From Candidatus Limnocylindrales bacterium (lineage in GTDB: Bacteria > Moduliflexota > Moduliflexia > Moduliflexales > JAUQPW01): DNA of 56,230 nt. The translations under genes were made by a program, and so were the position numbers. Where the stretch lies: positions 1 through 56,230 of the forward strand of contig DATMBG010000016.1 of NCBI GenBank assembly GCA_035559535.1, given 5' to 3'. Of this stretch, positions 18,111-25,974 are shown piece by piece (position 1 is the stretch's first letter; each line of letters begins with the position of its first letter). The notes under the pieces were generated by a model that was not told the DNA's origin, searched no databases, and worked only from the letters and a program-made list of their open reading frames with translations.

Positions 18111-18785
18111 TCATGTTTTCTTCTGGATACGTTGAGAATAATTTTTATCCAACCCCTTCTCAAAACTCCCATAGTAAATCTTCCGACCTTCTTTCCGATA
18201 CTTGATTTCGTAGTTACTAAGACCTTCTTTTTCTAAAACCCTCAGAGGGTTTTCCTCAGCCTGTGACGTATCGGCTGTTGTAAAGGGCCAGGAATGATCG
18301 ACCGGAGACAATTGGGTATACCGGGTTATCAGATCCAGGATGACCTGATAATAGCTCTCAACATCGGTAGCTATATTTAACCGACCTCCTGGAACCAACG
18401 TACGTTCCAACTGAATCACAAAATTTTCTTTGAAGAGCCGCCTTTTGGCATGCCTTCGCTTTGGCCAGGGATCCGGAAAATAAATGTGATAGGCAGATAT
18501 GGAGTTATCCGGGATAAATCGAGGAATAAATTCCTCAGCAAGGGCCATAACCAGTCGGATATTTTTCAGCCCCCGTTTTAGGATACGCTCACGGGTAATT
18601 CGAAAACATTTACGAGATCTTTCGATACCTAAATAATTTTTCCCGGGGTTTTCCCAGGCAGACCTGAGCAAAAATCGGCCTTTGCCAAACCCGATTTCGA
18701 TTTCCACAGGATTGGTATTCCCAAAAAGACTCTCCCATTCCAGAGGCTGTGGGAGTTTGGTAAGATCAAGCTCCAATTCTTCCAT
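18111..18785 (-). CDS. trmB: tRNA (guanine-N7-)-methyltransferase TrmB
   Basis: A protein of 224 residues of the Rossmann SAM-methyltransferase fold. It has the EIGFGKG SAM loop, YLGIERS, and the signature YFPDPWPKRRHAKRR (about 102-116). It makes m7G46 in tRNA. The start overlaps the end of ubiX by 20 bp, so the two are translationally coupled. The C-terminus (YYGSFEKGLDKN) is complete. Confidence 0.95.
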   Translation of the reverse strand: MEELELDLTKLPQPLEWESLFGNTNPVEIEIGFGKGRFLLRSAWENPGKNYLGIERSRKCFRITRERILKRGLKNIRLVMALAEEFIPRFIPDNSISAYHIYFPDPWPKRRHAKRRLFKENFVIQLERTLVPGGRLNIATDVESYYQVILDLITRYTQLSPVDHSWPFTTADTSQAEENPLRVLEKEGLSNYEIKYRKEGRKIYYGSFEKGLDKNYSQRIQKKT

Positions 18786-19386
18786 CTTCTTTCTTCAAAC
18801 CTCTCTTTCGTGCTTTTGGAGATTTCTCTTTCCATCTCGGCAAAAGAGGATAGTCTATTTCAAAATAATCCAGAACCCTCCCCAAAGTTTGATTGACAAC
18901 GTCTTCGATGGTTCTTGGTTGTGTATAAAAAGCCGGAGCCGGGAAAAATACTAAAGCCCCCATTTCAACCACGGCCAGCAGATCCTTCAGGTAATCGGGC
19001 GAGAGAGGGGTTTCCTGGATGAGCAAGGCCAGTTTTCGCTTTTCCTTTAAAACTACATCGGCAGCTCGGGAAATAAGGGTATCAGATAGGCAGTTGGCGA
19101 TGGTAAACAGAGTATCTCTGGAGCAGGGAACCAGAATCATGCCGAGGGTTCGAAAAGATCCACTGGCAATACTGGCCCCGATATCCTGATTATTATGAAA
19201 AACATGGGCCAGGGCTTTGACCTTCTCAACTTCCCAGTCGGTTTCCTGTTCAATCCGTCGCTCCCCTTCTTTGGAAATGATCAGGTGAACCTCTAGCTTC
19301 GGCTGCTGTCGAAGAATTTCAAGGAGACGAATTCCATAAATAACTCCCGAAGCTCCTGTAATACCGACAATGATTCTTCTTTTCAT
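18766..19386 (-). CDS. ubiX: Flavin prenyltransferase UbiX
   Basis: A protein of 206 residues. It has GITGASGVIYGIRLLE at the N-terminus (FMN site), then SGSFRTLGMILVPCS and LIQETPLS. It prenylates FMN to make the cofactor of UbiD-type decarboxylases; no ubiD is in the window. A basic tail after residue 185 is slightly longer than usual. It is upstream of, and overlaps, trmB. Confidence 0.93.
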   Translation of the reverse strand: MKRRIIVGITGASGVIYGIRLLEILRQQPKLEVHLIISKEGERRIEQETDWEVEKVKALAHVFHNNQDIGASIASGSFRTLGMILVPCSRDTLFTIANCLSDTLISRAADVVLKEKRKLALLIQETPLSPDYLKDLLAVVEMGALVFFPAPAFYTQPRTIEDVVNQTLGRVLDYFEIDYPLLPRWKEKSPKARKRGLKKEDGRIGA

Positions 19387-19435
19387 AGGATATAGTGAAG
19401 GGTGATGTATAAAAATACCCGGTCCGTGAGGATGG

Positions 19436-21610
19436 TTATTTTAATATATCTGCCAAGGACTCTGAAAGGCTACTCAATTTTGCAGGTTCAGGAGGTTCTT
19501 TGTCCGTCATCCCTCCATCACCTGCATAAAGAAGAATCAGCTTTTCCACACGAAGCACGCTATCTGCCAACTTAAAATCCAGAGGAAGGGTTCTATACAG
19601 GCTTATTTTTTTTATTTTCATCGGCTTTTCCAAATCAAATTGAGCATAATAATTATAACTTTCAAACCAGGGGCCTTTGCGGATATGGGTCACCCAGGCA
19701 GTATAAATCATGGCCCGATTGTGGGCGAGAAAAGGTTGAATATCCGGATTCCCGAAAGCCCACTCTGAGGTATGTTCGCCTACCAGAATGGGAAAGGATT
19801 GGATCTCTTCCTTATCCGAAGACAGGGTTAAGAAGGCTATGGCATTGGATTGGGGAAATCCTACGGAATTAGCCAGACTGGAGACCAGAATCAGGGACCT
19901 GGTCAAAGGAATCGAGTCCTCTTCTAATTTAATTTCCCAGGCCGGTTTATTCAAGGACAGGTAGAAAGGGGGTATACCCGGAACAGAATACCGGCGGGGG
20001 GCCTTGATGAACAGGAACAGGGGAATCAAAAGGAAAAGAATCCCTATACCGATTCTCCTTACCCTCTTGCTCCCCCCCTCCCAAGCCAGGAGAGGAGGGA
20101 TCAGATATCCCAGACATATCAGGAATCCAAATACCGGTACCCAGACTCCCCAGGAGGGCCAGAAGGATTCCGAGGCTAGGGTAGGATAAAAAAACAAAAT
20201 TTCTCGACCGAGATTTTCCGCCAGATCGACCTGGAAATTTCGGAATTTTCCTATCAAAGAGGGAATGTTACAATATCCCAGCAGGAGAGAGATCACCAGA
20301 CTTAAATTCACCAGGAAAACGATCAAGACAGGCCCGAAAGAGAAAGGAATGGGGCTATGGAAGGATGATCCGTCCTTTTTTCCAAACATGCGTCCAAAAA
20401 ATAACGCCATAAATCCTCCCAGGGCAGGAAGGAGGGGGATAATATCTTCCGGGTCAAAGGGTCTGACCAGCTCTGAACTGAAGGGACTGGCCGGAAAACC
20501 GTAACGGATCAGGCAGAGGAGAAGGTAAGCGAATAAGGCCGGGGTTAAGACTAAAAATTTCTTATTCAAACCTTCCCGGAGAAGAACGCCTGCGCCCAGG
20601 AAAGCCAATAGATAGAGGGGTGCATAGCTGAAAAGCCCGAGTTGTCTATCGAGAAGGAGTGCAAAGACGCCTTCCAGAAAAGAAGGGGGGTGGAAGGTCG
20701 GATTAGGAACTATAGTTTTAAAGGCAAGACCTAAAAGAACCATCATCAGAGCAAACAAAATCGCCCGGCTTTCGATGCTTGTTTGGGCAAGTTTTTCCAA
20801 AACCCACCATTTCCCCACCCTCAACAGGTACCCCAATAGATAGGCCCCCCCCAGAGTAACCCATCCCAGCCAGAGGGGTGTAAAACGTAAAGGAATCTGG
20901 ACCAAAGGAAAGTTGAAGGTCACTGAAAGCCAGACCAAAAACGAAGCGGTCAAAGAGCCGGATAAACTCAGACTTAACAGGAAAACTCCTGGAGTCAGGC
21001 AGGCAATCAAAAGGGTCTTAATAAAGAATCCCCCCACCCAAGTAAAAGGATAAGGAGAGGTTTGGGTCAGAGGGACCAGAAGGATATAACCTCCCAGGTT
21101 CAGGAAGAAAAGAAATAAAATCAACTTTCTCAAATCCAGATCCGGCTTTTCCAGGTTAGAAGAAACCCGCTGATCCAGGGTAAATAATTTAAGGCTAAAA
21201 TAGCTTAAAAAAATTCCTTTGATAAAAATTAAACTCAGCAAGAAGAGTTCAAACCAGAAATTAAAATCCCGGAGTCTTTCCCAGAAAAATTCCAAAGCCA
21301 GAAACGCAAGGGCGAAAGGATAGGTAAAGAGATCGACTTTCCGAGCAGTTCCTTTTATTTCTTGCCGGGTTCTAATTCGGAACAGCCATTCATAGAAGAA
21401 GAGGAAAGTAAGATAGACTAAAGGGATCCAGACCGCATACAGATAAGCTGCGGGAACGGGCAGAAAATTCTGAAAAGCAAGGTTCTGGGAAGGGGGGAAC
21501 AACCGGTATAGAAAAATTCCCAGAAGTACGGAAAAAATCAGGTTAATGAAAGGGTTAAACAGCTTCAAAGGGAACTGCTTGTTTGTAGGTCCCACCCCTT
21601 CCCTCTCCAT
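19436..21610 (-). CDS. Large polytopic membrane protein, possibly glycosyltransferase-like
   Basis: Up to 724 residues with at least 12 hydrophobic segments spread from residue 20 to about 550, then a C-terminal soluble domain of about 170 residues rich in beta-like strands. Motifs such as LLDRQLGLFSYAPLYLLA recall multi-spanning lipid-linked glycosyltransferases, but no family signature can be confirmed. The apparent ATG and first 14 codons lie within a perfect 34-bp inverted repeat, with no Shine-Dalgarno. Translation may begin at GTG 21595 or TTG 21568. It is downstream of the FG-GAP gene on the same strand. Confidence 0.7.
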   Translation of the reverse strand: MEREGVGPTNKQFPLKLFNPFINLIFSVLLGIFLYRLFPPSQNLAFQNFLPVPAAYLYAVWIPLVYLTFLFFYEWLFRIRTRQEIKGTARKVDLFTYPFALAFLALEFFWERLRDFNFWFELFLLSLIFIKGIFLSYFSLKLFTLDQRVSSNLEKPDLDLRKLILFLFFLNLGGYILLVPLTQTSPYPFTWVGGFFIKTLLIACLTPGVFLLSLSLSGSLTASFLVWLSVTFNFPLVQIPLRFTPLWLGWVTLGGAYLLGYLLRVGKWWVLEKLAQTSIESRAILFALMMVLLGLAFKTIVPNPTFHPPSFLEGVFALLLDRQLGLFSYAPLYLLAFLGAGVLLREGLNKKFLVLTPALFAYLLLCLIRYGFPASPFSSELVRPFDPEDIIPLLPALGGFMALFFGRMFGKKDGSSFHSPIPFSFGPVLIVFLVNLSLVISLLLGYCNIPSLIGKFRNFQVDLAENLGREILFFYPTLASESFWPSWGVWVPVFGFLICLGYLIPPLLAWEGGSKRVRRIGIGILFLLIPLFLFIKAPRRYSVPGIPPFYLSLNKPAWEIKLEEDSIPLTRSLILVSSLANSVGFPQSNAIAFLTLSSDKEEIQSFPILVGEHTSEWAFGNPDIQPFLAHNRAMIYTAWVTHIRKGPWFESYNYYAQFDLEKPMKIKKISLYRTLPLDFKLADSVLRVEKLILLYAGDGGMTDKEPPEPAKLSSLSESLADILK

Positions 21611-21652
21611 GGACGGGGAGGGAAGGGGTGGGACCTACAAACAAGCAGTTCC
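21571..21652. repeat. Perfect 34-bp inverted repeat
   Basis: The left arm 21571-21604 and right arm 21619-21652 are exact reverse complements (outer bases GGAACTGCTTGTTTGTAGG), with a 14-base loop containing CCATGG and ACGGGG. The core matches the TCCCCGTCCACGGGGA family at 4075 and 18063. There is no T-run. It contains the apparent start codon of the downstream membrane protein gene. Confidence 0.95.
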
Positions 21653-21713
21653 TGACTACACCAAAAGAAAGGAGCCACATATTTTACCATGGGCCCTGAC
21701 TTTATCCAAGGTA

Positions 21714-24128
21714 CTATTTGCCACCAGAAGCCGACACGGGAAGATCTCCGGCCAGTCCCCAAAACGATACCATGGGGAAAGCGGTATTGAACCCGGAGGA
21801 GGAGGTAGCAATATGCCATATTCCAAACCCAAAGGAGGTGTTAAAAATTCCCAGATCGGTTTTCCCATCCCCATCAAAATCCGCTGGAACTGGAAGATCT
21901 CCCTGGGCTCCAAAAACTCTTTGAACGGATTTACCGTTTACCAATGCGATCCAGGCTCCGGTACCGGGTCTCCAGACTGCTACATTGGCTTTAGTATCCC
22001 CATCGTAATCTGCCGGGACCGGTATATCTCCACTTTTTCCAAGATTGAAAATTTGAACGCCTCCTCCGGAGTTCAGGATAAACCATTGCCCCGTTGAAGA
22101 TCTGAAGACGGCCAGATCATCCTTTCCATCCCCATCGTAATCGGCAGGAGCCGGTATATCTCCGGCTTTTCCCCAGTTTAAGACCACGGGTAAACCCCCA
22201 CCGGAGGGAAGGATATACCAGTCTCCGGTTGAAGGTCTCCAGACGGCAAGATCGGTTTTCTGATCGCCATCATAATCCTTAGGAACCGGAATATCGCCTG
22301 ACTGGCCCCAGGTGAAAAGATTGTCCACTCCACCCAGAAGGAGATGCCAGTCTCCGGTTGAAGGTCTCCAGACGGCAAGATCTGCGATTCGGTCTCCATC
22401 ATAATCCCCCGGAGTTGGGATATCACCTGCAAGCCCGAAGGGAAAACCGAAAATGGAAGTTCCCTGTATAAACCACTGTCCGGTGGAAGGGGTATAGACT
22501 CCGATATCCGCCAGATTATCTCCATTATAATCTGCCAGGCCTGCAAGGGGGACGGATAATTCTGAGGGACTAATCCCTGATCCTGTATCGTTGAATAGTC
22601 CAGTTCCTCTGGCATTGGCCTTAAACTGGGGCCAGGGGAGTACCGACCCTCCTCCGGTTTGTTGCAAAATCTGAAGACTGGTCCCCTCGACCACGATCTC
22701 CTGACGTCCATCTCCATCTATGTCCCCAAGGGCAGGGGTATTATTTAGCAGGTTAGGAATAGAGGTACTGGAGAGAAGGGTTCCGTTGGCCCGAACGATG
22801 TTTAACTTTCCGAAAGCAACAACGATAATTTCAGGGATTCCATCCCCATCCACATCTCCAAGAACCGGGGAAGCCAGAAAACCTGTAGCCCCAGGTGCTG
22901 CTTTATCTAAGGTTACCGGAAAACCCGGAAGCAAAGCACCGGTATTTCCTTTAAATCCATAGAGCTTATCATCATCACTCCGGACAAATACCTCCAAAAT
23001 CCCATCTCCATCCACATCTCCCACAGCCGGAGAACTGGGAACCTGAAATCCTCCTGTGGTTCGACTCCAGAGGAGCCGACCCGTTTTGGTATCATAGGCA
23101 AAGACGGTTTGATTGGTCGCTCCACTGGGGGGTTGTTTAAAAGGTCGACCCGTTCCAAATACTATATCCAGACGACCGTCGTTATTTATATCGGCAAGGG
23201 CCGGGGTGGAATTAAAGACTTCATCAATATTGACAACCAGGTTGACCTTAGCCGGGCATAAGGGACAGAAAGGGTCGGGAGGACAATTAGCGGGTTTCAC
23301 AAAAGGGGTATTGGTATCGAATTTGCCGGTTTTTCCATCAATCACCAAAAGCCCACCCCCAGGCTTTGCCAGGGTAAAATTGACGGCGGCTGCACAGGGT
23401 CTTGCATCGTTGGCCTCAATTCCAAGAATAACTTCGGGTTGTGGATCATTATCAATATTGGCAATAACAGGTGAAGAAAAGATGGTATCTCCGGTTTTTA
23501 TCCCGTTATATAAAGTGGGTACACCCTGTTCATCCACCAGATCAGACCAAAAGGTGTTTCCATTGATATCCATCGCCCTGAGAATCTGATCGAAACTCCC
23601 CACTACAATGTCTAAAATTCCATCTCCATTTAGATCTCCCAGAGCAGGCGATACAATACTGCTATCCGGGACGTTATCCGGAGGATCTATACTCCGATTA
23701 TCAAAGACAAAAATCTGCCTTTGTAGAGGGGGAAGCAACCCTCCGGTATCCAGTAGTTTCAATAAAATCACACCCCCCGGACTCGTGGATTGAAAATTTA
23801 TATTTCCGGTTGTAACTACAATCTCCAGAAGCCCATCCCCGTCCATATCCGCTACAGCCGGAGTTCCTTGAACCGAAGTCGGAAAGCCGTTTATCCGCAA
23901 AGGAACCTGCCAGAGTAATCTGCCGGTCCCATCAAATCCGTTCAAATTACCGGCTTCATCCCCGGCTATAATCTTCAAAGTGGCGGGATTATTATCCAGA
24001 TTCACAATGCGAGGAGAGGTAAAAGGAGCCCTTCCAAGGTTATTTTGGGCAAAAACCAGACCCTCAAAAGCCCAGATGGCCAGAAGCATCCCTGCAAAAT
24101 AGCCCATAACTTGTCGCTTTGAGATCAT
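21714..24128 (-). CDS. Secreted FG-GAP/VCBS repeat protein
   Basis: A protein of 804 residues. The signal peptide is about 1-27 (ending VFA). The N-terminal two thirds hold integrin-alpha-like FG-GAP units with calcium loops such as DMDGDGLLEIVV, DLNGDGILDIVVG and DVDGDGIPEIIVV. The C-terminal third has five or six units of about 46 residues (GDIPVPADYDGDGKTDLAV, WRPSTGDWYIL). The Shine-Dalgarno AAAGGG lies 6-7 bp before the ATG. It is probably an extracellular calcium-binding propeller used in adhesion or surface display. There is no catalytic domain. Confidence 0.88.
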   Translation of the reverse strand: MISKRQVMGYFAGMLLAIWAFEGLVFAQNNLGRAPFTSPRIVNLDNNPATLKIIAGDEAGNLNGFDGTGRLLWQVPLRINGFPTSVQGTPAVADMDGDGLLEIVVTTGNINFQSTSPGGVILLKLLDTGGLLPPLQRQIFVFDNRSIDPPDNVPDSSIVSPALGDLNGDGILDIVVGSFDQILRAMDINGNTFWSDLVDEQGVPTLYNGIKTGDTIFSSPVIANIDNDPQPEVILGIEANDARPCAAAVNFTLAKPGGGLLVIDGKTGKFDTNTPFVKPANCPPDPFCPLCPAKVNLVVNIDEVFNSTPALADINNDGRLDIVFGTGRPFKQPPSGATNQTVFAYDTKTGRLLWSRTTGGFQVPSSPAVGDVDGDGILEVFVRSDDDKLYGFKGNTGALLPGFPVTLDKAAPGATGFLASPVLGDVDGDGIPEIIVVAFGKLNIVRANGTLLSSTSIPNLLNNTPALGDIDGDGRQEIVVEGTSLQILQQTGGGSVLPWPQFKANARGTGLFNDTGSGISPSELSVPLAGLADYNGDNLADIGVYTPSTGQWFIQGTSIFGFPFGLAGDIPTPGDYDGDRIADLAVWRPSTGDWHLLLGGVDNLFTWGQSGDIPVPKDYDGDQKTDLAVWRPSTGDWYILPSGGGLPVVLNWGKAGDIPAPADYDGDGKDDLAVFRSSTGQWFILNSGGGVQIFNLGKSGDIPVPADYDGDTKANVAVWRPGTGAWIALVNGKSVQRVFGAQGDLPVPADFDGDGKTDLGIFNTSFGFGIWHIATSSSGFNTAFPMVSFWGLAGDLPVSASGGK

Positions 24129-24741
24129 AAGTTTCCCTTTACTCTAAAGTACGCCTTCCGATATCAGCAAATCCCATACATCCTTTGCCTTGCCGTCCAG
24201 CGTATGGTTAGTTTATCTTGACCTATAGACAATGACTTTGATACAGTTTTTGATTTATAGCAAACTTAGTACCAGAGTCTTCAGAAGGTTAAACAAAGTG
24301 AATTATCTCCGGCTTACCCAACCCCTCTAAGCCTCCGGAAACTCATGCCTTGTAAAGCTGATGGGGTATAGTTCTCTTCCCTCACCTCCGGCCCCCCTAC
24401 GCGCCAGGATAAGGGGTCCCCACCCTATCCCTCGCCCGTTTCACAAGGAAGCCCCCCTTTCCTCTATATCCCCCCGCACGTGGGTGGAAGTGAAGGGAGG
24501 AAACTTCGCTTCAAAGTCCCTTCCCTTGCAAAGCGGGGAAAGGTTAGTAGGTTAAACGTCTCGTTTGACTCCCCCAAACGTCTCGTTTGACATTAAGGAG
24601 ATCCTTCTCAGGGATCTCACTCTTATCCTGGCGTCTAGGCTCCAGGCCTCTCTCCCAAGCTGTGGGAGAGAGGTGTAGGGGTAAGGGCAAAAATTTAACC
24701 CTACCCTAGACTGATTTTTTCAGGACAGAATCCCAGTATAT
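24129..24741. other. Repeat-rich gap
   Basis: No gene was found in this 613-bp gap. It holds a TGTAAAGCTGAT-type dispersed block (24351-24410), two consecutive AAACGTCTCGTTTGAC palindromes (24551-24591), and a CCTCTCTCCCAAGCTGTGGGAGAGAGG hairpin (about 24638-24668) related to the one near 1435-1465. Confidence 0.7.
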
Positions 24742-25974
24742 TTAGTTGGAGTTGTCAAGAGATTTTTGGACTACTTCCATCTCTTTCAGTTTCTTGTAAA
24801 TAAACTCGGCTGCCAGTCGGTGACCTTCCACATTCCAGTGCCCATCAGAGGCGTAATGAAACTGTATGGGCCGATCGGCTTTTTTAAGATAATCCCGAAA
24901 CAAGGGGGTCAGGGCAAGGAAAGGAATCGAATGCTCCTGACAGAAATCCTCCAGAATTTTATCGGGTTTGTCGATGTCCCAGTTTACGGAGGCATATCTC
25001 TTGAGCTGATCTGCAAAAGTACCATCGATAAAGGAATCCCGGTTAGTCAAGGAAACAAGCAAAAACCCGGCGTGATGGTCCCCGGCTTCTTTCTTGATTT
25101 TTAAGATCAATTTCTGGGTAATATCCCAGGCTTCCCGCCACTCCGGCGTAAGTCTGGGATTATAAAGACCCCAGAAATCCCTCTCGGTATGCTGAGGCAA
25201 AAACCATCTGCGAAGCCCGGGAGCAGTACGGATTTTTTGTAAAATAAATCGGTAAGTATAAAGATTCTCCCAGAAGGGAATGCGGATTGCCCGGGGTGGA
25301 ATGAGTTTCAGGTCGCCATTGCCATCTGGAATAAAGTAAGGACGATAGGCCCGTTCCCATTCGGTTCCTGCCATGGATTTTTCCAGCTTTAAGGAATTAT
25401 TTAAAACATCATTTAAGGATAAAAAAGCCAGAATAACAAGATCCGGTTGATAACGGAGTCCATATTCTTTAAGAAGTAGATATTCCTGACCGGTCCCGTA
25501 GGCCGCTACGCCTAAATTTAACACTTCAAATTTTTTCTTAGAGGGATTATCCTTGACCATGTCTCCATTCAAAAGGGTTTCCAGTATCTTGGCAAACGTC
25601 TGCTCCAACGGAACTTGAAGCCCTTCCGTCATGGAATCTCCCAGTACAATAATTCTAAAAACCCCCTCCGGTTTCTCCAAAGAATATTCCAGATCCCGAA
25701 ACCCGGCGGAGTTGATTCGGATCAGGTTGGAAAATTCCTGATTTTCCCACCGACCTTCTTTATTGGGAATCAAAGACCAGCCTAAAGAAGGATGGGGTTG
25801 CCAGAAGCTGGTCGGAGGTCGTTCATGGGGAGGCAGGGATACCAACAGCCGCAGGCCCACTTCCAAAAATAAAAAGCAGAGAAAAAGAACCCCGGTTAAT
25901 AAAAAAAGATTCTGTAAAATGGACTTCAAGTTCCTATAAAGGGCTCCCTTCATGGGAAGGTTTCGTGTCTTCAT
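24742..25974 (-). CDS. Membrane-anchored SGNH/GDSL hydrolase
   Basis: Up to 410 residues. One N-terminal membrane segment (about 20-45) is followed by a periplasmic SGNH domain: block I VLGDSMTEG (catalytic Ser in GDS), NLGVAAYGTGQE, LAFLSLND, and block V SDGHWNVEGH (Asp/His). Such proteins typically deacylate or O-acetylate surface glycans. The start overlaps the upstream PA14 gene by about 41 bp from ATG 25974, and ATG 25953 is an alternative; coupling to that gene is likely. Confidence 0.85.
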   Translation of the reverse strand: MKTRNLPMKGALYRNLKSILQNLFLLTGVLFLCFLFLEVGLRLLVSLPPHERPPTSFWQPHPSLGWSLIPNKEGRWENQEFSNLIRINSAGFRDLEYSLEKPEGVFRIIVLGDSMTEGLQVPLEQTFAKILETLLNGDMVKDNPSKKKFEVLNLGVAAYGTGQEYLLLKEYGLRYQPDLVILAFLSLNDVLNNSLKLEKSMAGTEWERAYRPYFIPDGNGDLKLIPPRAIRIPFWENLYTYRFILQKIRTAPGLRRWFLPQHTERDFWGLYNPRLTPEWREAWDITQKLILKIKKEAGDHHAGFLLVSLTNRDSFIDGTFADQLKRYASVNWDIDKPDKILEDFCQEHSIPFLALTPLFRDYLKKADRPIQFHYASDGHWNVEGHRLAAEFIYKKLKEMEVVQKSLDNSN

